A stretch of 64,000 nucleotides of DNA, taken from assembly GCF_000737335.2 (NCBI RefSeq), contig NZ_JMCC02000011.1, positions 1-64,000 on the forward strand, in the 5' to 3' direction. The notes under the pieces were generated by a model. That model searched no databases. It had not been told where the DNA came from and saw only the letters and a list, made by a program, of their open reading frames with translations. The stretch comes from Enhygromyxa salina (GTDB taxonomy: Bacteria > Myxococcota_A > Polyangia > Nannocystales > Nannocystaceae). How positions within the stretch are numbered: position 1 is the stretch's first letter; every line of letters begins with the position of its first letter. The position numbers and the translations under genes were made by a program. Of this stretch, positions 56,120 through 64,000 are shown one piece after another.

Positions 56120-56197
56120 GCGTGCGCGGCTGCGAGCGTGGCCCACAGCCCGGCCCCTCCCCGCAGGGAACTGGCAACGATTGGGTCAACTGAGTCG

Positions 56198-57829
56198 CTA
56201 CTCTGGCTTCGCCTTCGGAAACTCGGCGAAGAAGCGATCGTGGGCCTCGCCGGATCCACACAAGAAGATCTTGTCGCCGATCGAGAAGGTCATTCCCACC
56301 CCAAACTCGGTCATCGTCTTCTTGTAGCGATCGATCGCAACCACGGTGCACCCGGTGCGCTCCGGGATGCGGGCGTTGCCCAGCGTCAGCCCAACAAAGG
56401 GCGTCGCCCTGGCCTCGAACACGCGGATCCGGGGCTCGACCGCGATGAACTTCTCGCCGAACAGCTTGTGCCCCAGCAGCTGCGCGGTGACCTGTGAGAT
56501 CGACAGCGCGAAGTCAGCCCCGGCCCGGTGGACCCGCGGGATGTTCTCGGCGCGGTCGACCGCGGCGATGATCGGTAGGTCGGGCGCGAGGTCGCGGATG
56601 ATCGTGACCGCGAACAAGGTGGTGCTGTCGTTGGAGAACGCGAGGATCACCGAGCGCGCGCGCAGCAGGCCGATCTGCTCGAGCACCTGCGGATCCAGAG
56701 CGTCGCCACACAGGTCCAGGCGCTCGTGCGGATCCCGGGCCAGGACCATGACGCGCTCGCCCACGCTCTCGAGCATCTCGACCAGCTTCTGGCCGACCTC
56801 GCCAAACCCAATGACCAGCAGCGGCCCGCTGCGCTCGAGCGGCGTGGCCAGCTCACCGAGCTTCGCCAGCGCCTCTTCGTTGCCAAGCGCGACCACGATC
56901 GCCCCAGGCTCTAGCCTGGTGTCGGGGCTGGGCTGGCCGTGGAAGTCGCCGCCGTACCACTGGCCAACGATCGTCGCGCCGGTCAGACGGCGCAGGCCGA
57001 TCTCGGCCAGGGTCTTGCCCGCGACCTCCGAGCTGGCCGGGATCCGAAGCTCGGCGATCTCGACGTCGTCACCTAGCAGTTGGACGCCAGTGACCCGCGG
57101 AGCGATGCGCTCGCTCGCCTTGGCGGCCAGGCCGGCGGCCAGCGAGTGCATCGGGCTGTAGACTGCGTCGGCGCCGGACAAGATGATCGGCCGACGGTGC
57201 TTGGGCGTGTCGACGAGCGCGAAGATCTGGCCCTCGAATCCGCGCTGGCGCGCCATCGCGATCACCGTTGCGTTGTCGTGATCCTCGCCGTTGGCGATGA
57301 TCGCCCGACAGCGCTCGACCCCTGCCAGATCCAGCTGCCCCTCTTCGAGGCTCGCGTAGACGACCCGGTGGCCCTTCTCCCGCAGCCACCGCGCGCGCGT
57401 CTCGTTCTCCTCGAGGATCACCGCCGCGATGCTCTGGCTGCCCATGTCAACGACCAAGCTCGAGACCGCCGGGCCCCAGCGATAGATGAGCACGAAATTC
57501 TCGAGCACCGGCAGCGCCGAGGGCAAGCGCGCCTCGAACCGGCTCTCAAACCATGGGATCAGCACCAGCGGGACGATCGACAGGGTGACCATGAGCCCAA
57601 AGAACTGGACCGACGCCACGAACACGACCATCAGCGGGCTATCCCAGTGCGAGTCGTTGCCGTAGCCGGTCGTCGTCAGGGTCTCGGACGCCCACTCCAA
57701 GCTGCTCCAAAAGTCGCGCTCTTGCCCCTCGAGGTGGCGCATGCCCAGCATGTAGCCGCTCGCCGCGATGAGCAGCGTGATGACCAGAAACCCGAACAGC
57801 AAGAACAGGCGATTGAACGGACGGCGCAT
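56198..57829 (-). CDS. Potassium channel with two RCK/TrkA-type domains
   Basis: 543 residues from the ATG at 57829. Two membrane helices (about 9-28 and 65-90) flank a pore loop with the K+ filter TTTGYGND (52-59). Two RCK units follow, each with a TrkA-N Rossmann part (second: GPLLVIGFGEVGQKLVEML) and a TrkA-C-like part. RCK domains gate the channel by binding nucleotides or ions. It is a single gene, convergent with the CAP protein gene. Confidence 0.93.
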   Translation of the reverse strand: MRRPFNRLFLLFGFLVITLLIAASGYMLGMRHLEGQERDFWSSLEWASETLTTTGYGNDSHWDSPLMVVFVASVQFFGLMVTLSIVPLVLIPWFESRFEARLPSALPVLENFVLIYRWGPAVSSLVVDMGSQSIAAVILEENETRARWLREKGHRVVYASLEEGQLDLAGVERCRAIIANGEDHDNATVIAMARQRGFEGQIFALVDTPKHRRPIILSGADAVYSPMHSLAAGLAAKASERIAPRVTGVQLLGDDVEIAELRIPASSEVAGKTLAEIGLRRLTGATIVGQWYGGDFHGQPSPDTRLEPGAIVVALGNEEALAKLGELATPLERSGPLLVIGFGEVGQKLVEMLESVGERVMVLARDPHERLDLCGDALDPQVLEQIGLLRARSVILAFSNDSTTLFAVTIIRDLAPDLPIIAAVDRAENIPRVHRAGADFALSISQVTAQLLGHKLFGEKFIAVEPRIRVFEARATPFVGLTLGNARIPERTGCTVVAIDRYKKTMTEFGVGMTFSIGDKIFLCGSGEAHDRFFAEFPKAKPE

Positions 57830-58157
57830 TCCAAGAGAGCTCCCGGCATTATCGCATCGCGTGACGCGCCAACCGAACGGCACATTTGGCCAGTGAGATG
57901 CATCCCGGCAACCAGGCCACGTTCGCAGTTGTGGGAAGGGTGACGCCGTATCAGGCCGTCAGCGCGAGGACCCCGTCACTCGCTCGGACCTGGGCGCACG
58001 ACAACTGGTCGAGCCACGGTTACCGGGATGCGTGACGTTTGGTTATCACGCCGGCAACCGAAGCTCCAGACGACTGGCCACGCCAGAGCCCACGTGTTCG
58101 GCGCCGATCCAATAGGTGGTGATGAAAGTGCGGGCCGGAGCACACGTTGCTCGCCAG
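57830..58157. other. Divergent intergenic region
   Basis: 328 bases between the K+ channel gene and the AgmX-like gene. No gene or repeat was recognised. Promoters of both neighbours are expected here, but no consensus stands out. Confidence 0.5.
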
Positions 58158-58772
58158 ATGTCGACGTCATCGAGTGTGCTGTTGAGCTTGTCACTGCTTG
58201 CCGTGCCATTGCAGACCGCGAGTCCGCCCGAGCATGACCGCTGTGAGGCCCAACCGGAGCGCTGCGACAGCGAAGCAGACAAGCCCATCGAGATCGTCGT
58301 TCGAACCAAGAAGCGGCCCGATTGGTTGTTTCCGGGGCTCGACCACCCTCGCGTCCAGGCCTACTTCCACAGCGGCAGCAGCGTGGGCGGCTCGCTGTTC
58401 GACGACTCCGAGGCCGAGCACCGCCGACCGCTGGTGCGGGCGGGATCGATCTCCGTGCGCGGCGCCGACAGCCGAGCCGAGCGAAAAGCAGCGCGCCGAT
58501 TTGCCCGAGAGTTGGTCGCTGACGTCCGCCCCGCGCTCGAGGCCTGCTACGCCGACGTGCTCGCGCGCAGCCCGACCGACGCGACCCGACTGACCTTTCA
58601 CGTCGAGCTGTCGGGCGACAAGCGCGGGGCGGTGCAGGTCAGCGCGGGCACCCTGGGCGACGTGTTCGGCAACGCGTGCGTGCACGGCGTGCTGGAGTTC
58701 GCCGACGTCGACGCCCCCAAGCTCGAGGCCGGCGTCGACATCCCGGTGTGGTTTTGGATGCAGACGATGTGA
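58158..58772 (+). CDS. AgmX/PglI C-terminal domain-like secreted protein
   Basis: 204 residues from the ATG at 58158. A signal peptide (SSSVLLSLSLLAVPLQTA) is followed by an acidic, Cys-containing linker and a C-terminal domain with VADVRPALEACYADVLAR, VELSGDKRGAVQVSAG and CVHGVLEF, the AgmX/PglI-type pattern seen in myxobacterial gliding-related and TonB-like proteins. Role not known. Convergent with the next lipoprotein gene. Confidence 0.8.
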   Translation: MSTSSSVLLSLSLLAVPLQTASPPEHDRCEAQPERCDSEADKPIEIVVRTKKRPDWLFPGLDHPRVQAYFHSGSSVGGSLFDDSEAEHRRPLVRAGSISVRGADSRAERKAARRFARELVADVRPALEACYADVLARSPTDATRLTFHVELSGDKRGAVQVSAGTLGDVFGNACVHGVLEFADVDAPKLEAGVDIPVWFWMQTM

Positions 58773-58787
58773 TGGCGATCGGCCGGC

Positions 58788-59852
58788 TCAGTCGAGCCGC
58801 TCGAGCTTCAGCTCGATGTCGATCTTGGTGGTGAGCTGCTGCGTGCGCCCGCCGATCGACGCCTCGATCGTGAACTCGGTCATGGTCTTGGTGTGCACGA
58901 ACATCGGCATCAGCTTGGCGAGCTCGTAGACGACGCGCCCGCCTCCGCGCGAGTCGAACTGAAGTAGCGAGACCTCCCCATCGGGCTTGTCGGGAGGCGT
59001 GAACTTGTCGGTCAGCGGCCGCTGGCTGGATTGCATCTCGAGGGTCAGCGCGTCGCCCTCGCGCGCGACCAGCTCGAACTGCGAGGTCTGCTCGAGCTCG
59101 ATGCCGTTGTTGGCGAGCGCCCGGGTCTCTCGCCAGCTGGCCCCGATCCCCACGCCCGGCTCGGGGAACTGGACCAGCACCTGCTCGAAGGTCTGGCGCA
59201 TGGTCTCGAAGGTCTGGGCCAGCTGCAGGTTCGCGCCCTCCGGGATCGCCAGCGCGCCCTCGATCACCGCGCCCCGATCATCGAACACCAAGCGCTGCTC
59301 GAACCCGCGGATCTGCTCGATCGACGCCTGCATCATCGCCGCCATCTGGCTGTTCGCGCCCGCGCCGTCGACCGCGAACCGCTCGGACACGATCTTCGCT
59401 TCGATCCTGCCCTCGCCTACCGAGATCGTCTGGGCAGAATTGATCTGGCGCAGCGGCGGCAGGTTCTGAACGATCGGCGCAATCCCGGGCCCGGTGATCT
59501 GCATGCGCAAGCCCATCGTGAGCGCGATGTTCTCGACCTGTCCCGCCGCGGGCACCAGGCGAAGACGCTGGACAGGCTCGCTGCCAACCGCGAGCAGCTC
59601 GTAGCCGCTGGCGGCCGCCTCGAGCGAGACGCTGGGCAGCGTGGGTGTGTACGCGTCGTCAGATTGCTTGGCTGGGCTCGCCTCGTCCTGCGCCTCGCGC
59701 AAGTTTGCAGGATCGGGCTGATCCGACTTGGCCTCGCCCGCAGGTGGGTCACCAGGATCCTTGGCGCAGCCCCCCTCAGCGAGACACACGAACAACACCA
59801 CAGGTAGGAACCAGGCCCGCACGGGCGGCACCTTAGCAGTGTTGAATTTCAT
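58788..59852 (-). CDS. Secreted beta-rich protein, probably a lipoprotein
   Basis: 354 residues from the ATG at 59852 (MKFNTAKVPP). The signal peptide ends AEGGC, a weak lipobox. A Pro/Asp/Glu linker precedes a beta-rich domain of about 290 residues (IALTMGLRMQITGPG, RIEAKIVSERFAVDG, ASWRETRALANNGIELEQTSQFELV) resembling DUF6263-type proteins of bacterial envelopes. No catalytic residues are seen. The longer open frame upstream is antisense to the next gene. Confidence 0.78.
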   Translation of the reverse strand: MKFNTAKVPPVRAWFLPVVLFVCLAEGGCAKDPGDPPAGEAKSDQPDPANLREAQDEASPAKQSDDAYTPTLPSVSLEAAASGYELLAVGSEPVQRLRLVPAAGQVENIALTMGLRMQITGPGIAPIVQNLPPLRQINSAQTISVGEGRIEAKIVSERFAVDGAGANSQMAAMMQASIEQIRGFEQRLVFDDRGAVIEGALAIPEGANLQLAQTFETMRQTFEQVLVQFPEPGVGIGASWRETRALANNGIELEQTSQFELVAREGDALTLEMQSSQRPLTDKFTPPDKPDGEVSLLQFDSRGGGRVVYELAKLMPMFVHTKTMTEFTIEASIGGRTQQLTTKIDIELKLERLD

Positions 59853-59913
59853 TTTCAGCCCTACCAACCATGGAGTTCTTGCAAGCAGAGCAAGGAGGGT
59901 GATAACGGAGTCC

Positions 59914-60414
59914 ATGAACAGCCTCCTGAATCGCTCTGGCGTCCGCGCAGCCGCGCTCGGTTTCGTTCTCGTGCTTGGTTCGAGCGCGCTCGCTTGCGAC
60001 AGCGGCGACGACATGGGCGACGGTGAAGCCACCGGCGACACGACCGACAACGGCGATGGCGACGGCGATGGCGACGGCGACGCGGGGCTCTCCCACGCTG
60101 CCGACATCCAACCCATCTGGGACGACAACTGCGTGACCGGGTGTCACATGCCTGGTGGCGTCTACGCGGCCCTCGACCTCAGCGTCGACGCGACCGACAA
60201 CCTGATCGGCAGCGCGACCACGCAGGCGGCCGGAAAGACCTTCGTGGAAGCCGGCAACTCGGCGAACAGCTACGTCATCGCGAAGCTGCGCGGGACCCAG
60301 ATGGAGTTCGGTGGCCAGGGCGCCTCGATGCCTGCCGGCAGCGGCGCTGCCCCGCTCCCGGAAGACACGATCGCGCTGATCGAGCAGTGGATCGACGAAG
60401 GCGCGCTGCCCTAG
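59914..60414 (+). CDS. Lipoprotein with a CX3CH haem-like motif
   Basis: 166 residues. The signal peptide (AALGFVLVLGSSALAC) ends in a lipobox; a Gly-Asp linker follows. The domain starts IQPIWDDNCVTGCHMPGG: C-V-T-G-C-H is a CX3CH pattern in the place where cytochrome-c-like domains carry CXXCH. Later GxQMEFGGQGASMPAG supplies a possible Met ligand. It may bind haem with unusual spacing, or the motif may be a degenerate relic. GGAG precedes the ATG, and a perfect hairpin follows the stop. Confidence 0.85.
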   Translation: MNSLLNRSGVRAAALGFVLVLGSSALACDSGDDMGDGEATGDTTDNGDGDGDGDGDAGLSHAADIQPIWDDNCVTGCHMPGGVYAALDLSVDATDNLIGSATTQAAGKTFVEAGNSANSYVIAKLRGTQMEFGGQGASMPAGSGAAPLPEDTIALIEQWIDEGALP

Positions 60415-60450
60415 TTGGATGGGTCAGGAGTTCCTCCTGACCCAGCCAAC
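60414..60450. terminator. Perfect hairpin after the CX3CH lipoprotein gene
   Basis: GTTGG-AT-GGGTCAGGAG, three-base loop, then CTCCTGACCC-AG-CCAAC: 15 paired bases with one internal mismatch pair. It starts at the stop codon. There is no T-tract, so it may be a repeat-type hairpin acting as terminator. Confidence 0.72.
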
Positions 60451-60474
60451 TAGGGACTCTATTTCTGGTTGAGG

Positions 60475-60717
60475 GGCTTCACAGCCCCTCCCCCATGCCG
60501 GCGGAGCCGTCATGGGGCCCCCACCCCTGCGGTCGGGCCGAGCCCTCCGGGTCCGCGGGAGTTGCTTGCGGAACTTCCGTGTCCGTGCCCTCGTTACTCG
60601 ATCTCGATGAGGCTTCACAGCCCCTCCCCCATGCCGGCGGAGCCGTCATGGGGCCCCCACCCCGGCGGTCGGGCCGAGCCCTCCGGGTCCGCGGGAGTTG
60701 CTTGTGGAACTTCCGTG
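60475..60717. repeat. Two 107-bp direct repeats
   Basis: Copies at about 60475-60581 and 60611-60717, 136 bases apart and over 90% identical. Each contains a GGCT / AGCC hairpin, CCCCATG / CATGGGG arms and a GGGCCGAGCCCTCCGGGTCC stretch. The second copy ends about 28 bases before the GreB start. Open frames across them are Pro/Arg-rich and not coding. Confidence 0.85.
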
Positions 60718-60744
60718 CCCGCGCCATCCAAGACAACCACTGAC

Positions 60745-61236
60745 ATGGCTGACCTCGACAAGAAGATCACGCCAGCGGGCTATGCTGCGCTGCGGGCCGA
60801 GCTCGACCATCTGTGGAAGGTCGAGCGGCCGCAGGTCACCCGCGAAGTCACCGCTGCGGCCGAGCAGGGCGATCGATCCGAGAACGCCGAGTACCAGTAC
60901 GGTAAGCGGCGCCTGCGGGAGATTGACCGCCGCGTCCGCTGGCTCAACAAGCGGCTCGCCGCGCTCGAGATCGTTCGCGCTTCGCCGACTGACGGCAAGG
61001 TCTACTTCGGCGCCCACGTGAGCGTCGAGGACGAAGACGGCGAGCAAAACACCTGGCAGCTGGTCGGCAGTGACGAGTGGGACGTCAAGCTCGGCAAGAT
61101 CAGCGTGTCGTCCCCGATCGGCCTGGCGCTGCTGGGCAAGCGCGTTGACGACGAGGTCGTCGTCCGTCGGCCCAAGGGCGACCTCGAGCTGACGATCATC
61201 GGGATCCGCTACGACACCTACGAAGACCCAGACTGA
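60745..61236 (+). CDS. greB: Transcription elongation factor GreB
   Basis: 163 residues from the ATG at 60745. The N-terminal coiled coil carries the catalytic acidic tip in GDRSENAEYQYGKRRLREID, where QYGKRR is the GreB-type form; the C-terminal FKBP-like domain follows (VSSPIGLALLGKRVDDEVVV). It rescues backtracked RNA polymerase by transcript cleavage. The long open frame upstream of the ATG is repeat DNA. Confidence 0.95.
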   Translation: MADLDKKITPAGYAALRAELDHLWKVERPQVTREVTAAAEQGDRSENAEYQYGKRRLREIDRRVRWLNKRLAALEIVRASPTDGKVYFGAHVSVEDEDGEQNTWQLVGSDEWDVKLGKISVSSPIGLALLGKRVDDEVVVRRPKGDLELTIIGIRYDTYEDPD

Positions 61237-61270
61237 GTCTCGACCAAAATTTCGAGTATTAACTCGCCTC

Positions 61271-61774
61271 ATGCGGCGCTGCGACATCTCCCTCGAGCTC
61301 GACTGCCCCCCCGACCGCTTCTGGCGGCTCTACTTCGACGAAGACTTCACGCGCGAGACCTTCGAGCGCGGCCTGGGTTGGTCCGCCCCGAAGTACACGG
61401 AGTTTCGCAGCGACGAGCACGAGATCATCCGTCACCTCTCGGCCCAGCCCAAGCTGGACATCTCAGGCAAAGCCGCCAAGCTCATCGGTGAGCAGCTTGG
61501 CTATCAAGAAAAAGGTCGCTTCGATCGAAAGACCCAGCGCTTCGAGTTCAGCAATCGCACCAATATCTTTGGCGAGCGCATGAAGCTCAGCGCAAAAATG
61601 TGGGCCGAACCAATCGGCGAATCCCGCATGCGCTGGCGAACCGAGATGACAATCGACTGCTCGATCTTCGGCGTCGGCGGCCTGCTCGAACGAACCGCCG
61701 AGCAGAACATCGAAAAGACCTATCCAACCTGCGCCAAATACTGGAACCGCTACTTCGCCGACCACCCCGAATAG
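61271..61774 (+). CDS. DUF2505 family protein
   Basis: 167 residues, no signal peptide. It begins MRRCDISLELDCPPDRFWRLYFDEDFT, the SRPBCC/START-like opening of DUF2505, followed by GWSAPKYTEFRSD and GVGGLLERTAEQNIEKTY, the C-terminal helix of this fold. It probably binds a hydrophobic ligand or lipid; function is not known. The start follows the GreB stop by 34 bases. Confidence 0.85.
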   Translation: MRRCDISLELDCPPDRFWRLYFDEDFTRETFERGLGWSAPKYTEFRSDEHEIIRHLSAQPKLDISGKAAKLIGEQLGYQEKGRFDRKTQRFEFSNRTNIFGERMKLSAKMWAEPIGESRMRWRTEMTIDCSIFGVGGLLERTAEQNIEKTYPTCAKYWNRYFADHPE

Positions 61775-62104
61775 CCCAAACAAAAAACACACGAAGGTGC
61801 GAAGCCATGTGTGGGTGCCCGAAGGTGCGAAGCCGCCCAAACAGATGGAGCGCCATCTGGTGGCCGTAGGCACCAGCGCCATCCGGTGGCCGTAGGTACC
61901 CAGACAAGAGCCCCTCCTAGATCCTAGACCAGCGGCCCAAAGGTGCGAAGCCGCCCACACAGATGGAGCGCCATCCGGTGGCCGTAGGTACCCAGACGAG
62001 AGCCCCCTTCTAGGGGGCCAATCATACCCCTGCGAACAAACGCCCCATTGGGAGCGAGCGCAGCGAGTGACCGCGAAGTGCGAAACCGCCTGTGGGGGTA
62101 ATAA
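61775..62104. other. Repeat-filled intergenic region
   Basis: 330 bases without a gene, made mainly of the repeats at 61793-62007, then the stretch CCATTGGGAGCGAGCGCAGC. It separates two convergent genes. Confidence 0.6.
61793..62007. repeat. Degenerate direct repeats (GAAGGTGCGAAGCC family)
   Basis: The motif GAAGGTGCGAAGCC occurs at about 61793, 61821 and 61939. In the last two it is followed by GATGGAGCGCCATC, a small hairpin, and GGTGGCCGTAGG. A 26-bp part (GCGCCATCTGGTGGCCGTAG...) is itself duplicated at 61850 and 61876. Confidence 0.8.
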
Positions 62105-62548
62105 CTACCCCGTAGTGCCGCCGCTGCCGCCGTCCATGTCGATCATGCAGTCCGAAGCATCGTAGGTGCAGGTCACCGGGTCGCAGGCCAACATCCCCGA
62201 CGCGTAGCCAAGCGACTCGCAGGTCTGCCCCTTGAGGTCATCCGTGTCGCACTGCTCGCCGGGATCGACCGCCCCATCACCACACACGGATCCACCCGTG
62301 GTCGGATCCGGATCGCCATCACCATCGCCATCGCCATCACCGGTACCACCGGGGTCGCCATCGCCATCGCCGGTCGTCTCGCCCGGACCGCCGGTCTCTG
62401 GCAGGTCGGCCGGCACACCGGTGTCTGTCGCCGTGCCCGAGCTGTCGGTCGGCGAACCCGCAGAGTCGAACTCACCGGGGATGTCATCGCCACAACCAGC
62501 GACGAGGAGGAGCGCGGGGACGAGCGAAAGGATCAAGCGGCTGCGCAT
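62105..62548 (-). CDS. Lipoprotein with Gly-Asp linker and DUF4215-like end
   Basis: 147 residues from the ATG at 62548. Signal peptide with lipobox (LLLVAGCG), a Thr/Ser/Gly-Asp linker of about 65 residues, then CGDGAVDPGEQCDTDDLKGQ and CDPVTCTYDASDC, a single DUF4215-type unit with Cys pairs. It is the smallest of the Gly-Asp lipoprotein class in this window. Surface location is inferred from the lipobox. Confidence 0.85.
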   Translation of the reverse strand: MRSRLILSLVPALLLVAGCGDDIPGEFDSAGSPTDSSGTATDTGVPADLPETGGPGETTGDGDGDPGGTGDGDGDGDGDPDPTTGGSVCGDGAVDPGEQCDTDDLKGQTCESLGYASGMLACDPVTCTYDASDCMIDMDGGSGGTTG

Positions 62549-62722
62549 TTCAGACAATTCGCACGTCACTGCGGCGAAGGCAAACCGTTTGCCCAATCTT
62601 CCCCACTGCCCCCACGACCGGGAGCTAGACACAGTTCAGAGCCCGTTTCGCTTCGTGAGCAAGCGCCGCGGACTACCCGCGACACCCACGGGCAAGCCGC
62701 TGGGCCGCGGGCGAGGGCAGTT

Positions 62723-63925
62723 ATGCTCGCTCTCATGCGCGATCTCGCCAGTCCATTTGGTCGCGGCGCACGGGTCCATTGGGGGCTCGACGAGCGCCTG
62801 ACCTTCCTCAACCACGGGTCCTTCGGTGCCGTGCCGCTCGAGCTGCTCGAGCGATCGGCGGAGCTGCGCAGGGAGATCGAGCGCAACCCGATCGACGGGG
62901 TGTGGCGTGGAGCGATGCCCCAGATCCGTCGAGTGGCCGAGCAGTGCGCGGCGTTTGTTGGCGCGCCGCCGCAGTCGACTGGCTTCGTCACCAACGCGAC
63001 GGCGGGCATCAACGCGGTGCTGGGATCGATCCCGCTGTCACCCGGCGACGAGCTGCTCCATCTCGACCACGGATACAACGCGATCTGGCAGACGCTCAAA
63101 GTGATCGCGCGGCGTCGCGGCGTCGTGATCCGACAGGTCGCGCTGCCGCTGCCGGTCAGCGGCGCCGAGCAGGTCGTGGCGATCACGATGGCCGCCGTGA
63201 CGCCTGCGACCAAGGTCCTCGTGCTCGATCAGATCACCTCACCTTCGGCGTTGCGGTTGCCGGTCGCGGACATTGTGGCGGCCGCGGCCGCGCGCGGGGT
63301 CGAGGTCGTGATCGACGGCGCCCACAGCCCCGGCATGCTCGATCAGCCCGCCGCCGAGGCGCCCCAGGCCGCAGCGTGGACCGGCAACCTGCACAAGTGG
63401 ACCTGCGCCCTGCGAGGCTGCGCGCTGTTGACCGTTCGCCCGGATCTGGCCGCGCAGATCCACGCGCCGATCATCTCGCATCACCTAGACGAGGGCCTGA
63501 CCGCCGAGCTCGACTGGCAAGGCACGATCGATCCCACGCCATGGTTGCTGGCCGCCGAGGCGATCGCGTTCATGGATCGATTTGGGGGCTGGGACGCCGT
63601 GCGACGCCACAACCATGAGCTGGCGACCCACATGCACGCGATGTTGTGTGAGCGCTTGGGGCTCACTCCGCTGTCGCCGCTCGACGGCTCGATGCTGGGC
63701 AGCATGGCCACGCTGCGGCTGCCGGACTCGCTGCAACCCCAAGCCGACGACCGCGGCCCCGAACAACTCCAAGCCGCGCTGCTCGAGCGATTTGCGATCG
63801 AGATCCCCGTGATGGAATTCGCCGGCGTCCGCTACACGCGGATCAGCTGCCACGTCTACAACGAGGCCGCCGACTACGAGCACCTGGCCACCGCGCTCGA
63901 GCAGCTCAGCCAAGCGCGAGCGTGA
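62723..63925 (+). CDS. Class V aminotransferase family protein
   Basis: 400 residues of PLP fold type I. The opening FLNHGSFGAVP is typical of isopenicillin N epimerase-like proteins; NATAGIN and VVIDGAHSPGM hold the PLP-binding Asp, and the Schiff-base Lys is in GNLHKW near 225. The reaction could be epimerisation, desulfuration or elimination. GAGG lies six bases before the ATG at 62723; an ATG four codons later is also possible. Confidence 0.92.
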   Translation: MLALMRDLASPFGRGARVHWGLDERLTFLNHGSFGAVPLELLERSAELRREIERNPIDGVWRGAMPQIRRVAEQCAAFVGAPPQSTGFVTNATAGINAVLGSIPLSPGDELLHLDHGYNAIWQTLKVIARRRGVVIRQVALPLPVSGAEQVVAITMAAVTPATKVLVLDQITSPSALRLPVADIVAAAAARGVEVVIDGAHSPGMLDQPAAEAPQAAAWTGNLHKWTCALRGCALLTVRPDLAAQIHAPIISHHLDEGLTAELDWQGTIDPTPWLLAAEAIAFMDRFGGWDAVRRHNHELATHMHAMLCERLGLTPLSPLDGSMLGSMATLRLPDSLQPQADDRGPEQLQAALLERFAIEIPVMEFAGVRYTRISCHVYNEAADYEHLATALEQLSQARA

Positions 63926-64000
63926 CGATCTTGCGCTCGGTGGCCAGCGCTTCGGCGGCGCCGCCGAGCTTGGCGATCTGCCCGACCGCGGGCGAGGCGT
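63906..64000 (-). CDS. C-terminal end of a gene cut by the window edge
   Basis: On the minus strand an open frame enters from the right edge and ends at 63906: SPAVGQIAKLGGAAEALATE...VTLALG. Composition is coding-like. It overlaps the end of the aminotransferase gene by 20 bases, convergently. Too short to identify. Confidence 0.5.
   Translation of the reverse strand, partial: ASPAVGQIAKLGGAAEALATERKIVTLALG

Noticed and set aside
60469..60744. N-terminal extension of GreB
   Set aside because: The extension is encoded by the 107-bp direct repeats and is Pro/Ser/Arg-rich; GreB begins at 60745.
61793..62007. CRISPR array
   Set aside because: Repeat units are nested and unequally spaced, with duplicated rather than unique spacers.

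Overview
This is a GC-rich bacterial chromosome segment. Several traits point to a Nannocystineae-type myxobacterium (Nannocystis/Enhygromyxa/Plesiocystis-like); this placement is inference, since no marker gene is present. The traits are a delta24-sterol reductase (DHCR24/DWF1 family), many lipoproteins with Gly-Asp microsatellite linkers and DUF4215 Cys-rich repeats, a Ser/Thr kinase with TPRs next to an ECF sigma factor, and several NtrC-type regulators. No rRNA, tRNA, CRISPR array or intact insertion sequence was recognised.

Layout. 0-5 kb: a probably frameshifted Cys-rich gene, a glutathione S-transferase, a YjbR-like protein, a zinc-ribbon lipoprotein-like protein and a CheY-like receiver. 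4.5-9.2 kb: a minus-strand stress group (MscS channel, helical lipoprotein, CsbD) ending in a clear terminator, then an NtrC-type regulator with its GAF histidine kinase. 9.4-14 kb: a radical SAM/SPASM protein, the sterol reductase, a lipoprotein and a cyclophilin. 14-23.6 kb: a minus-strand block with a Ser/Thr kinase, a small coupled protein and an ECF sigma factor, then a dihaem cytochrome lipoprotein, a 59-residue lipoprotein, a DUF2264 lipoprotein and a small membrane protein. 24-32 kb: small proteins, a Cys-rich lipoprotein, a TPR protein with a multi-pass membrane protein, and an NtrC-like regulator carrying GAFAGA instead of GAFTGA.

32-38 kb: three tandem universal stress proteins divergent from that regulator, a PAAR protein with a small secreted partner, an aspartoacylase-like protein, a MoaD-MoaE fusion and an SprT-like metalloprotein. 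38.3-42.4 kb holds the most interesting locus: a 76-residue peptide ending in Gly-Gly-Phe-Val-Trp, two radical SAM enzymes and a haem-oxygenase-like diiron protein joined by 4-base overlaps, then a lipoprotein amidohydrolase. It resembles a new RiPP or peptide-derived cofactor pathway, comparable in logic to PQQ and mycofactocin but with different parts.

42-64 kb: two DUF4215 surface proteins (one ending in a DUF1554-like domain, one in a CAP domain), a ParE-type toxin-antitoxin pair beside a transposase scrap, a DUF2235 phospholipase-like effector with a DUF2931 partner, a YkgJ-like protein, malic enzyme MaeB, a Nudix hydrolase, a K+ channel with RCK domains, an AgmX-like protein, a lipoprotein with a CX3CH haem-like motif, GreB, DUF2505 and a class V aminotransferase.

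Intergenic DNA carries several repeat families. The clearest is a 177-bp element with about 19-bp terminal inverted repeats (two full copies plus a 39-bp short form) placed at convergent gene ends, where it supplies stop codons and hairpins.
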